The translations under genes were made by a program, and so were the position numbers. From Muribaculaceae bacterium (lineage in GTDB: Bacteria; Bacteroidota; Bacteroidia; Bacteroidales; Muribaculaceae), in the NCBI GenBank assembly GCA_020026215.1, contig JAHHQT010000003.1, positions 1 to 49,546 on the forward strand: a stretch of DNA of 49,546 bases, in the 5' to 3' direction. This document shows, piece by piece, positions 19,230 to 26,368 of the stretch (its first letter is position 1; the number at the start of each line of letters is the position of its first letter). The notes under the pieces are model-generated. The model did not search any database. It saw nothing but the letters and a program-made list of their open reading frames with translations, and had not been told where the DNA came from.

Positions 19230-19925
19230 TTATTGCTCAAGTGATTTAGTATCGATCTTAAGACCGCGACTCATTGTACTTGAAAGATAAATGCTCTTTA
19301 AATATGTTCCTTTCGCAGTAGCTGGTTTCAATTTAATCAATGTGTTGATGAACTCTTGAGCATTTTCTGCCATTTGTTCTGCACTGAATGAAATTTTACC
19401 AATTGATGCGTGAACTATACCGTTCTTATCGACTTTGAAGTCAATCTTACCTTGTTTTACTTCTTTTACAGCTTTAGCAACATCTGGTGTTACAGTACCG
19501 CTCTTAGGGTTTGGCATCAAGCCACGTGGACCTAAGATACGACCTAAAGCACCGATTTTACCCATGATAGCCGGTTGTGTGATGATCACATCAATGTCTG
19601 TCCAGCCGCCTTTAATCTTTTCGATATATTCGTCAAGACCTACATAGTCTGCACCTGCTTCTTTAGCAGCTGCTTCTGCGTCTGAAGAGCAAAGAACCAA
19701 TACGCGTACTTGCTTTCCTGTTCCGTAAGGTAGAGAAACCACACCACGAACCATTTGGTTAGCTTTACGAGGATCTACACCAAGACGTACATCGATATCA
19801 AATGAAGCATCGAACTTTGTGAAAGTGATTTCTTTCAACTTGTCAGCAGCTTCCTTAAGAGTGTAAATCTTCCCAGCTTCAATCTTCTCTAAAGCTAACT
19901 TTTGATTTTTTGTAAGTTTACCCAT
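19230..19925 (-). CDS. rplA: 50S ribosomal protein L1
   Basis: L1 (231 residues) forms the L1 stalk near the ribosomal E site and, in other bacteria, represses the rplKA mRNA. Conserved features are the start MGKLTKNQKLALEKIEAG, DVRLGVDPRKANQMVRG, LPYGTGKQVRVLV, the signature IGALGRILGPRGLMPNPK, and the C-terminal PATAKGTYLKSIYLSSTM. It follows rplK by 14 bases and is certainly co-transcribed with it. Confidence 0.99.
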   Translation of the reverse strand: MGKLTKNQKLALEKIEAGKIYTLKEAADKLKEITFTKFDASFDIDVRLGVDPRKANQMVRGVVSLPYGTGKQVRVLVLCSSDAEAAAKEAGADYVGLDEYIEKIKGGWTDIDVIITQPAIMGKIGALGRILGPRGLMPNPKSGTVTPDVAKAVKEVKQGKIDFKVDKNGIVHASIGKISFSAEQMAENAQEFINTLIKLKPATAKGTYLKSIYLSSTMSRGLKIDTKSLEQ

Positions 19926-19939
19926 TTCAATTGAAGTTT

Positions 19940-20383
19940 TTAATTATTTTCAGGGAACGAACCCTTAACACTGATACCCATACTTCTCGCTGTTCCAGCG
20001 ACCATTCTCATAGCTGATTCAACAGTAAAACAGTTCAAATCTGACATTTTGTCTTCAGCAATAACCTTTACCTGATCCCAAGATACTTCAGCCACTTTGT
20101 CACGGTTTGGTTGAGCCGAACCGCTTTTCTTTTTAGAAACTTCCAATAATTGTACTGCTACTGGTGGAGTTTTAACGATAAAATCAAAGCTCTTATCAGT
20201 GTAATACGAAATAACTACCGGAAGGACTTTGCCAGCTTTGTCTTGAGTACGGGCATTGAATTGCTTGCAAAACTCCATGATGTTGATACCTTTAGAACCC
20301 AAAGCAGGTCCTACAGGAGGAGCGGGATTTGCAGCACCGCCTTTAATCTGTAATTTGATCTGTCCAGCAATTTCTTTAGCCAT
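19940..20383 (-). CDS. rplK: 50S ribosomal protein L11
   Basis: L11 (147 residues) binds the GTPase-associated centre of 23S rRNA. It starts MAKEIAGQIKLQIKGGAANP and has the proline-rich PPVGPALGSKGINIMEFCKQ and the C-terminal RNA-binding block with GTARSMGI. It lies between nusG (57 bases upstream) and rplA, in the universal order. Confidence 0.99.
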   Translation of the reverse strand: MAKEIAGQIKLQIKGGAANPAPPVGPALGSKGINIMEFCKQFNARTQDKAGKVLPVVISYYTDKSFDFIVKTPPVAVQLLEVSKKKSGSAQPNRDKVAEVSWDQVKVIAEDKMSDLNCFTVESAMRMVAGTARSMGISVKGSFPENN

Positions 20384-20440
20384 TTCTTAAATGTTTTGAT
20401 AAGTTATTATCGAAGGGATTAATCTGCGCGTAACCTCAGA

Positions 20441-20995
20441 TTATTGTTCCCTTTCTACTTGCGAATTTTCCAACTCTACCGGTGTCTTACGACCGAAGAT
20501 GCTTACCATTACTTTCAGCTTCTTCTTTTCATTGTTCACCTCTTCAATAGTACCGTTCATGCCTGAGAATGGACCGTAGTTCACTTTCACAGTCTCACCA
20601 ACGAAATATTCAACAACGTTTGAATCCGCTGCATCCTGAATTTCATCGGCAACACCTAACATACGCATAACTTCCGAAGGACGCAATGGTTCTGGTTTAG
20701 CGCCAAGACCGCCTCCTAGGAAGCCAATAACGTTAGTAGTATTACTAAGAGTATGTACAACTTCACCAGTTAAATCAGCCTCTACAAAAACATATCCGGA
20801 ATAAAGAGTACGTTCTTTCATAACCTTTTTTCCGGTTTTAGTTGTAGAATAGATTTTTTCAGTAGGAATCAAAACTTGCGATACGTAGTCGCCTAGCGAA
20901 GTTTTATTGATTTGAGCGTCAAGTAGTTCCTTGACTTTCGCTTCTTTTCCTGATATGGCACGAAGAACGTACCATTCCTTTTTACCTTCACCCAT
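20441..20995 (-). CDS. nusG: Transcription termination/antitermination factor NusG
   Basis: This is the housekeeping NusG, 184 residues. The NGN domain is marked by EWYVLRAISGKEAKVKELL and LYSGYVFVEADL. The C-terminal KOW domain (VKVNYGPFSGMNGTIEEVN) contacts Rho or ribosomal protein S10 in other bacteria. It lies 14 bases after secE. A divergent, specialised NusG paralogue heads the capsule operon at 23787, so general and operon-specific family members lie within 3 kb of each other. Confidence 0.98.
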   Translation of the reverse strand: MGEGKKEWYVLRAISGKEAKVKELLDAQINKTSLGDYVSQVLIPTEKIYSTTKTGKKVMKERTLYSGYVFVEADLTGEVVHTLSNTTNVIGFLGGGLGAKPEPLRPSEVMRMLGVADEIQDAADSNVVEYFVGETVKVNYGPFSGMNGTIEEVNNEKKKLKVMVSIFGRKTPVELENSQVEREQ

Positions 20996-21009
20996 TTGAT
21001 TACAACCTT

Positions 21010-21207
21010 TTAGACACTATAAATAAAGTGCATTATTAAATCTATTACTTGGTCAAGAGCAAAGATCACTAATGATAAAATGATGGAAGCAACCATTACT
21101 ATGACTGTGCTATTAACCAACTGGTTTTTAGTTGGCCAAGAAACCTTATAAACCAATTCGTTATAAGATTCTTGAATATCCGTAAATAGTTTATTAAATA
21201 TTTTCAT
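21010..21207 (-). CDS. secE: Preprotein translocase subunit SecE
   Basis: SecE (65 residues) is the small essential subunit of the SecYEG channel. The amphipathic segment with the conserved VSWPTKNQLVNSTVIVM leads into one transmembrane helix (VASIILSLVIFALDQVI). I chose the ATG at 21207 (MKIFNKLFTDIQESYNEL). The frame stays open to 21252, but that extension runs into the tRNA-Trp gene and cannot be the true start. It is followed closely by nusG. Confidence 0.97.
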   Translation of the reverse strand: MKIFNKLFTDIQESYNELVYKVSWPTKNQLVNSTVIVMVASIILSLVIFALDQVIDLIMHFIYSV

Positions 21208-21222
21208 TTCTAATATCTTTAG

Positions 21223-21295
21223 CACAGGACGAGAGGCTCGAACTCCCGACACCTGGTTTTGGAGACCAGTGCTCTACCGACTGAGCTAGTCCTGT
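21223..21295 (-). tRNA. trnW: tRNA-Trp (anticodon CCA)
   Basis: The fold is complete over 73 nt. The acceptor stem ACAGGAC/GTCCTGT pairs perfectly. The D-arm is GCTCAGTCGGTAGAGC, the anticodon arm CTGGT-CTCCAAA-ACCAG carries CCA, and the T-arm has TTCGAGC. The discriminator base is G and no CCA tail is encoded. It lies between tuf and secE, its usual place. Confidence 0.97.
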
Positions 21296-21299
21296 ATAG

Positions 21300-21323
21300 A
21301 AGTCGGTTGTTGCCAACCGACTT
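21300..21323 (-). other. Hairpin between tuf and tRNA-Trp
   Basis: AAGTCGGTTG and CAACCGACTT form a perfect 10-bp stem with a 4-base loop, about 25 bases after the tuf stop codon. No T-run follows; the next sequence on the minus strand is the tRNA. It probably marks a processing site or protects the tuf 3' end. Confidence 0.65.
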
Positions 21324-21347
21324 TGGGTTGTATGATTAATCTATAGA

Positions 21348-22532
21348 TTAGTCAATGATTTCTGTGATTTGACCAGAACCTACTGTACGACCACCTTCAC
21401 GGATTGCGAAACGTAGACCCTTATCACATGCTACCGGGTTGATCAATTTAACTTGGATAGTTACGTGGTCACCTGGCATTACCATTTCTACACCTTCTGG
21501 CAATGTGATTTCACCAGTTACATCAAGAGTACGGATGTAGAATTGAGGACGATAGTGATTGTGGAATGGAGTGTGACGTCCACCTTCTTCTTTTTTCAAG
21601 ATATAAACTTGAGCTTTGAATTCGCTGTGAGGTTTAACTTGTCCTGGGTGGCAGATTACCATACCACGTTTGATTTCGTTTTTATCAATACCACGAAGCA
21701 ACAAACCTACGTTATCACCAGCTTCTCCTTCGTCAAGAAGTTTACGGAACATTTCAACACCTGTTACAGTTGATTTCAAGTCAGCACCTAGACCTAGGAT
21801 TTGAACTTCGTCACCAACTTTGATGCGACCTGCTTCGATACGACCTGTAGCAACAGTACCACGACCAGTGATTGAGAAGATATCTTCAACCGGCATCAAG
21901 AATGGTTTATCAACATCACGTGGAGGCAATGGAATCCAAGTATCAACTGCATCCATAAGTTCCATGATTTTTTCTTCCCATTGTGGTTCACCGTTCAAAG
22001 CACCTAGTGCAGAACCGCGGATGATAGGTGTGTTTTCACCATCATATTCGTATGTAGAAAGAAGATCACGCATTTCCATTTCAACAAGTTCGAACATTTC
22101 TGGATCGTCTACAGCGTCACATTTGTTCAAGAATACAACCAAACGAGGAACGTTTACTTGGCGAGCCAATAGGATGTGTTCACGAGTTTGAGGCATAGGA
22201 CCATCTGTTGCAGCACAAACGATAATTGCACCGTCCATTTGAGCAGCACCAGTTACCATGTTCTTAACGTAGTCAGCGTGGCCCGGACAGTCAACGTGTG
22301 CGTAGTGACGGTTAGCTGTTTCGTATTCTACGTGTGAAGTGTTAATAGTGATACCACGTTCTTTTTCTTCTGGAGCGTTATCGATTGAATCGAATGAACG
22401 TTTTTCAGTAAGACCTTTTTTTGCCAACACTGTAGTGATAGCTGCGGTCAAAGTAGTTTTACCGTGGTCAACGTGACCAATTGTACCGATGTTAACATGC
22501 GGTTTGGTTCTTTCAAATTTCTCTTTAGCCAT
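21348..22532 (-). CDS. tuf: Translation elongation factor Tu
   Basis: EF-Tu (394 residues) delivers aminoacyl-tRNA to the ribosome. The GTPase motifs are intact: the P-loop GHVDHGKTTLTAAIT, the switch region RGITINTSHVEYET, DCPGHADY, and the base-specifying NKCDAVDD. Domain 2 has GRGTVATGRIEAG and domain 3 ends VGSGQITEIID. It lies between tRNA-Thr and tRNA-Trp as in the tRNA-tuf operons of many bacteria. Confidence 0.99.
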   Translation of the reverse strand: MAKEKFERTKPHVNIGTIGHVDHGKTTLTAAITTVLAKKGLTEKRSFDSIDNAPEEKERGITINTSHVEYETANRHYAHVDCPGHADYVKNMVTGAAQMDGAIIVCAATDGPMPQTREHILLARQVNVPRLVVFLNKCDAVDDPEMFELVEMEMRDLLSTYEYDGENTPIIRGSALGALNGEPQWEEKIMELMDAVDTWIPLPPRDVDKPFLMPVEDIFSITGRGTVATGRIEAGRIKVGDEVQILGLGADLKSTVTGVEMFRKLLDEGEAGDNVGLLLRGIDKNEIKRGMVICHPGQVKPHSEFKAQVYILKKEEGGRHTPFHNHYRPQFYIRTLDVTGEITLPEGVEMVMPGDHVTIQVKLINPVACDKGLRFAIREGGRTVGSGQITEIID

Positions 22533-22587
22533 AACTTTATGATTTTATTATATGTTTAACTAATTAATTATATTTTCCTATCTTTAG

Positions 22588-22659
<72 letters not shown>

Positions 22660-22670
22660 AATCAAAATTG

Positions 22671-22724
22671 AGCGGAAGACGAAGATCTAATTCGCGACCC
22701 TCAGTTTGGAAGGCCTACTTCCGC
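22671..22724 (-). pseudogene. Degenerate tRNA-Gly (TCC) lacking the D-arm
   Basis: On the minus strand an intact 7-bp acceptor stem, GCGGAAG (22724-22718) with CTTCCGC (22678-22672), encloses only 40 bases. After TAG, the sequence jumps to GGCCTTCCAAACTGAG, which resembles the anticodon loop of tRNA-Gly with anticodon TCC. The D-arm and the 5' half of the anticodon stem, about 20 bases, are missing. The T-stem still pairs (GCGAA with TTCGT), but the loop TTAGATC has lost the near-universal TTC. The position between tRNA-Tyr and tRNA-Thr upstream of tuf is where an intact tRNA-Gly sits in Escherichia coli (tyrU-glyT-thrT-tufB). It is probably non-functional. Confidence 0.75.
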
Positions 22725-22736
22725 AGTCTGGGATTG

Positions 22737-22819
22737 TGGGCGAAGATGGATTCGAACCACCGAAGACATAAGTCAGCAGATTTACAGTCTGCCCCATTTG
22801 GCCACTCTGGTATTCGCCC
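22737..22819 (-). tRNA. trnY: tRNA-Tyr (anticodon GTA)
   Basis: This is a class II tRNA of 83 nt. The acceptor stem GGGCGAA/TTCGCCC pairs perfectly. The anticodon arm GCAGA-CTGTAAA-TCTGC carries GTA, a long variable arm follows (TGACTTATGTCTTC region), and the T-loop is TTCGAAT. It is the first gene of the operon, about 20 bases after the promoter's -7 element. Confidence 0.97.
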
Positions 22820-22836
22820 TTCCGTTAATTGCGTTG

Positions 22837-22867
22837 CAAATGTACGACAATTTTTTAATCTCACAAA
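22837..22867 (-). promoter_or_regulatory. Promoter of the tRNA-tuf-secE-nusG-rpl-rpoBC operon
   Basis: On the minus strand, -33 TTTG (plus-strand CAAA at 22864-22867) and -7 TACATTTG (plus-strand 22837-22844) are spaced by 19 bases, a full match to the Bacteroidetes consensus. It lies just upstream of tRNA-Tyr. A short A/T-rich inverted repeat, AAAAAAATC/GATTTTTTT (22865-22885), overlaps the -33 element and might serve as a weak terminator for ribH. Confidence 0.8.
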
Positions 22868-22904
22868 AAAATCGTCGATTTTTTTTTGCAAAAGCTACAA
22901 CTTT

Positions 22905-23393
22905 TTAGTTCAAGCTATCCATAAAGTCAACCATTTTAATGGCTGCTTCAGCAGCTTCAGCACCCTTATTTCCCAGAACTCCGCCTGCTCGTTCTTTAGC
23001 CTGTTGCTCATTCTCAGTAGTTAGCACACAGAAGATTACTGGTATTTCGCCCTTGGCATTCAACATCGCCACACCCTGTGTTACACTGTCGCAAACATAA
23101 TCAAAGTGAGGCGTACCTCCTCTAATCACACAACCGATAACAATCACAGCATCAATTTCAGGATCATTCATCATCACCGATGCACCGAATGTCAATTCAA
23201 CAGTTCCAGGCACACGACGAACAACAGTAGCTTCTTCTCCATAGCCTTCTGATTTCAACACGCTCAAAACGCCGCCAAGCAAAGCATCTGTAATTTCAGA
23301 ATTCCATTCTGCCGCAACGACACCAATTTTCAAGTCCTTTACCTTCGGCAAAGCCACCTTCTTATTTTCGTTAACTTTCAATAATGTAGACAT
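22905..23393 (-). CDS. ribH: 6,7-dimethyl-8-ribityllumazine synthase
   Basis: RibH condenses 5-amino-6-ribitylaminouracil with 3,4-dihydroxy-2-butanone 4-phosphate in riboflavin synthesis. It is usually an icosahedral or pentameric cytosolic enzyme. At 162 residues it has the family length. Diagnostic motifs are VVAAEWNSEIT near the N-terminus, VPGTVELTFGA, the substrate-binding VIGCVIRGGTPHFDYVCD with the catalytic-loop His, and PVIFCVLTTENEQQAKERAGG followed by NKGAEAAEAAIKM. It stands alone between the tRNA operon promoter and the capsule operon. A possible promoter, TATTTTTG, lies upstream at 23409-23416 with a poor -33. Confidence 0.98.
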   Translation of the reverse strand: MSTLLKVNENKKVALPKVKDLKIGVVAAEWNSEITDALLGGVLSVLKSEGYGEEATVVRRVPGTVELTFGASVMMNDPEIDAVIVIGCVIRGGTPHFDYVCDSVTQGVAMLNAKGEIPVIFCVLTTENEQQAKERAGGVLGNKGAEAAEAAIKMVDFMDSLN

Positions 23394-23786
23394 AACATAA
23401 ATTTTTCACAAAAATACAATATTTTTTCATGATTTGAAAGCCCCAAACACGCATATTCACATACCGTTAAGCCTCCAAAGAATAGCATTAATACCAGAGG
23501 ACAATGACATTTAACAAATTCAAAAAGTCATATAAAATAATTAATATCCGCTAATCCATTACTAAGCAAGTCATTATAAGACACACCAATTTAACAATCA
23601 GATATTTAACCTTAAAAAACTTGCATATTTTAGACACTTTAAATATCTTTGCTTCAAAACAACGGGATTCAAATTCCAAAAAAGCTTTCATTTCCAAAAG
23701 GGATAGGCGTAACGATTTGCAGTACAGACCAATACATTATTTGGGATGAACTATGATTATATCTTATTAATAATTATTACTTAAGT
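23394..23786. other. Intergenic region between ribH and the capsule operon
   Basis: This AT-rich stretch holds a candidate ribH promoter on the minus strand (23409-23416), the capsule promoter (23621-23651) and an untranslated leader of roughly 130 bases before the UpxY-like gene. I looked for inverted repeats flanking the capsule promoter, as in invertible Bacteroides capsule promoters, and found none. I saw no other gene. Confidence 0.6.
23621..23651 (+). promoter_or_regulatory. Promoter of the capsule operon
   Basis: The -33 element TTG (23621-23623) and the -7 element TATCTTTG (23644-23651) are separated by 20 bases, an exact consensus arrangement. Transcription would begin near 23658, leaving a leader of about 130 bases before the first gene. 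UpxY-type antiterminators are known to act on such leaders. Confidence 0.75.
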
Positions 23787-24386
23787 TTGATTAAGGTGAA
23801 TGTTACGTTAAAAAACATAAACGAGAAAAATAGAGTTCGCTGGTATGTCATGCGAGCTTATAAATGCGAAGGCAAAGCTGAAGAGAAACTAAAAGGGGAA
23901 GATGGTTTAGACTATTACATACCTAAAAAGTACACAGTCCAAGTTTACCATGGCAAAAAGACGAGGAGACTAGTTCCTGTCACTCCAAATCTGATATTCG
24001 TCCATGCCAGCCACTCCCAAATCATTGAATTCAAACAAAAGTGCAATTTTCTACAGTTTATGATGTGGAAAATGAGTACAGGCTTAGAGTATTTGACAGT
24101 ACCGGACAACCAGATGTCAAATTTCATCAAGATTTCGTCTCAATACGATGAAGACTTGAAATACTACAAGCCTGAAGAAATCGATTTCAAAAAAGGCACA
24201 CGAGTGAGAATCCACGGTGGCCAATTTGACGGACTCGAAGGCACTTTCATCAAACTAAAAGGCACGAGAAGCAAACAAGTAGTCGTGAAACTCGACAACA
24301 TTATGGCAGTTTCCGCCCAAATCCACTTGGATCTAATTGAGGTCATCAACGAAAAATCGGGGAAAAAGGCCGAAGAGACTAAATAA
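23787..24386 (+). CDS. UpxY-like NusG-family transcription antiterminator
   Basis: This is a specialised NusG paralogue of up to 199 residues and the first gene of the capsule operon. It has the NGN-domain opening VRWYVMRAYKCEGKAEEKL, a central PNLIFVHAS segment and a KOW motif (GTRVRIHGGQFDGLEGTFI). In Bacteroides, UpxY proteins prevent premature termination in the leader of their own capsule operon. That role is inferred from family and position. No ATG precedes the NGN core: the candidates are TTG at 23787 and GTG at 23796, and the choice is uncertain. No gene for a UpxZ-like partner is visible beside it. Confidence 0.85.
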   Translation: MIKVNVTLKNINEKNRVRWYVMRAYKCEGKAEEKLKGEDGLDYYIPKKYTVQVYHGKKTRRLVPVTPNLIFVHASHSQIIEFKQKCNFLQFMMWKMSTGLEYLTVPDNQMSNFIKISSQYDEDLKYYKPEEIDFKKGTRVRIHGGQFDGLEGTFIKLKGTRSKQVVVKLDNIMAVSAQIHLDLIEVINEKSGKKAEETK

Positions 24387-24440
24387 ATTAAGAAACGCCC
24401 TTGACAGAAAGGGAAAGTATAACATTATTCATAACAAATT

Positions 24441-25547
24441 ATGTTCTGGCTTATTAACATCAGCATTTTATTCTTAACATGCGTACTTTTGGCAGGTATT
24501 GTAATTCCTCAAATCCTACTAATCGCCTTTCGCAAACAATTGTTTGACGAACCAGACGAACGCAAAATCCACAAAGGTGTAGTTCCAAGATTAGGAGGCA
24601 TTGCCTTTAAACCTGTAGTATTCTTTTCTATTATACTGCTTATTGGTGTCAATCTTTCATTAGGCAATACCGAAATATTGGCTAATATCCATTCCGAAGT
24701 CATCACGCTGGCTTATGGTTTCTGCGCCATTATGCTATTATATCTGGTTGGTATGGCCGACGACTTGATTGGTGTTAGATACAGAGCAAAATTTATTGTG
24801 CAAATTCTATGTGCAATTATGCTAATTGCTGGAGGCTTGCATTTTCAAGGTTTAAATGGATTATTTGGCATTTACAATATGCCAATCTGGATAAGCTATC
24901 CATTTACAGTACTTGTAATCGTCTTCATAATTAATGCCATTAACTTAATTGACGGCATTGACGGATTGGCTTCCGGTCTATGTAGTGTTACTCTATTCTT
25001 CTACGGAATGGCTTTCTTTAGTTTGGAAGAATACCTTTATGCCATGTTAGCATTCGCTACACTTGGCGTATTGATACCATTTTACTATTACAATGTATTT
25101 GGGAATCCCGAAAAAGGTAAAAAAATATTTATGGGTGATACCGGTAGTTTAACGGTTGGTCTAATGATTTGTTTCCTTAGCTTGAAACTTCTGCTTAGTG
25201 CACACACAACACCAGATTATCCAAATGCTTTGATTCTAGCCTTCGCACCATTAATCATTCCTTGCTTTGACGTTATTAGAGTATATTTCCACAGAATACG
25301 AAATCACAAAAATCCATTCTTGCCAGACAAGAACCATATTCACCATAAGCTATTGGCAATAGGAATGAAACAACGTGCTGCGATGGTAACAATCGTTTCG
25401 GTATCTGTTATCTGTACAGTTTGTAATATATACTTATCACTATACGTTAATATAAATTTATTAGTTCTTATAGACGCTTTTATTTGGATCTCTGAAAATA
25501 TCTGGTTATCCAAAAAAATTGCGAAATGCCAAGCCCAAAAGAATTAA
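24441..25547 (+). CDS. WecA/MraY-family undecaprenyl-phosphate HexNAc-1-phosphate transferase
   Basis: This polytopic membrane protein (368 residues, about 10-11 helices) should transfer a sugar-1-phosphate, probably GlcNAc-1-P from UDP-GlcNAc, to undecaprenyl phosphate and so start the repeat unit. The family motifs are in order: DEPDERKIHKGVVPRLGG near residue 36, the Asp-rich GMADDLIG (about 104-111), NLIDGIDGLA (about 168), MGDTGSLTVG (about 230) and the HIHH motif in PDKNHIHHKLL (about 299). It lies 54 bases after the antiterminator and before the export genes. Donor specificity cannot be read from sequence. Confidence 0.93.
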   Translation: MFWLINISILFLTCVLLAGIVIPQILLIAFRKQLFDEPDERKIHKGVVPRLGGIAFKPVVFFSIILLIGVNLSLGNTEILANIHSEVITLAYGFCAIMLLYLVGMADDLIGVRYRAKFIVQILCAIMLIAGGLHFQGLNGLFGIYNMPIWISYPFTVLVIVFIINAINLIDGIDGLASGLCSVTLFFYGMAFFSLEEYLYAMLAFATLGVLIPFYYYNVFGNPEKGKKIFMGDTGSLTVGLMICFLSLKLLLSAHTTPDYPNALILAFAPLIIPCFDVIRVYFHRIRNHKNPFLPDKNHIHHKLLAIGMKQRAAMVTIVSVSVICTVCNIYLSLYVNINLLVLIDAFIWISENIWLSKKIAKCQAQKN

Positions 25548-25577
25548 TTATAAAGAAAATAAATAATCACAACCAAT

Positions 25578-26360
25578 ATGAGAATCAAAAACCTATTACT
25601 GATTGTAGCCACTATTCTATTGGCTAGTTCATGCTCAACACCTAACGTTGCATATTTTAAGGGCATTGAAGCTGGCACTCCCCAACAAATCATTAATGAT
25701 TATGAAATTCGTGTTCGTCCCCAAGACAAAATTTCAATTCTCGTCAACTACAAAGATCAAATGTTGGCAGACTTATTCAACCTTAAAAGACCTCTCGGAC
25801 AAACGGCTGGTAGCAATAACATGAAAACAGAACTAGGCTATACCGTAGATTCTAAAGGTAATATTGATTTCCCGGTGTTGGGAACAATTCATATTGAAGG
25901 AAAAACTCGCGAAGAAATTGCCTCATTTATCAAAAATGAATTAACGACTCGCAATTTAATAAAAGACCCGACTATTTCTGTTGAATTTCTAAATTTATCA
26001 GTTTCTGTTCTAGGTGAAGTAAAAAATCCAGGCAGATTCAATATCGACCGTGATCAAATCACATTATTGGATGCTATCAGCATGGCCGGTGACCTTTCCA
26101 TATATGGTAAAAGAGAAAACGTATTGGTTCAACGTAAAGAAAATGGCAAAGCGACTTTATATACAGTAAATCTTAATTCAGGACAAAATTTATATTCATC
26201 TCCTGTCTATTATTTGCAACAAAATGACATCGTATATGTAGAGCCAAACAATATGCGTGCACGTCAAGCCTCAGTCAACGGTAACAACGTCCGTTCAGCA
26301 TCATTCTGGATGTCTTTAACTTCATTATTAACAACAATCGCAGTATTGATCTTTAAATAA
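25578..26360 (+). CDS. wza: Wza-like polysaccharide export lipoprotein
   Basis: This is the outer-membrane polysaccharide export protein, 260 residues. A lipoprotein signal ends in LLASSC (Cys19). A poly-export domain (YEIRVRPQDKISILVNY ... GYTVDSKGNIDFPVLGTIHIEGKT, a longer block given in part) is followed by an SLBB-like domain (VSVLGEVKNPGRFNI; LLDAISMAGDLSIYG). A C-terminal hydrophobic segment (SFWMSLTSLLTTIAVLIF) resembles the outer-membrane helix of Wza. It is shorter than enterobacterial Wza, as is usual in Bacteroidetes. The wzc gene follows after 8 bases. Confidence 0.95.
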   Translation: MRIKNLLLIVATILLASSCSTPNVAYFKGIEAGTPQQIINDYEIRVRPQDKISILVNYKDQMLADLFNLKRPLGQTAGSNNMKTELGYTVDSKGNIDFPVLGTIHIEGKTREEIASFIKNELTTRNLIKDPTISVEFLNLSVSVLGEVKNPGRFNIDRDQITLLDAISMAGDLSIYGKRENVLVQRKENGKATLYTVNLNSGQNLYSSPVYYLQQNDIVYVEPNNMRARQASVNGNNVRSASFWMSLTSLLTTIAVLIFK

Positions 26361-26368
26361 TTGCACAA

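Noticed and set aside
21208..21252. Upstream extension of secE
   Set aside because: It runs into the tRNA-Trp gene, so it cannot be translated from the mature transcript.
23394..23786. Invertible capsule promoter as in Bacteroides fragilis
   Set aside because: I found no inverted repeats flanking the promoter and no recombinase gene nearby.
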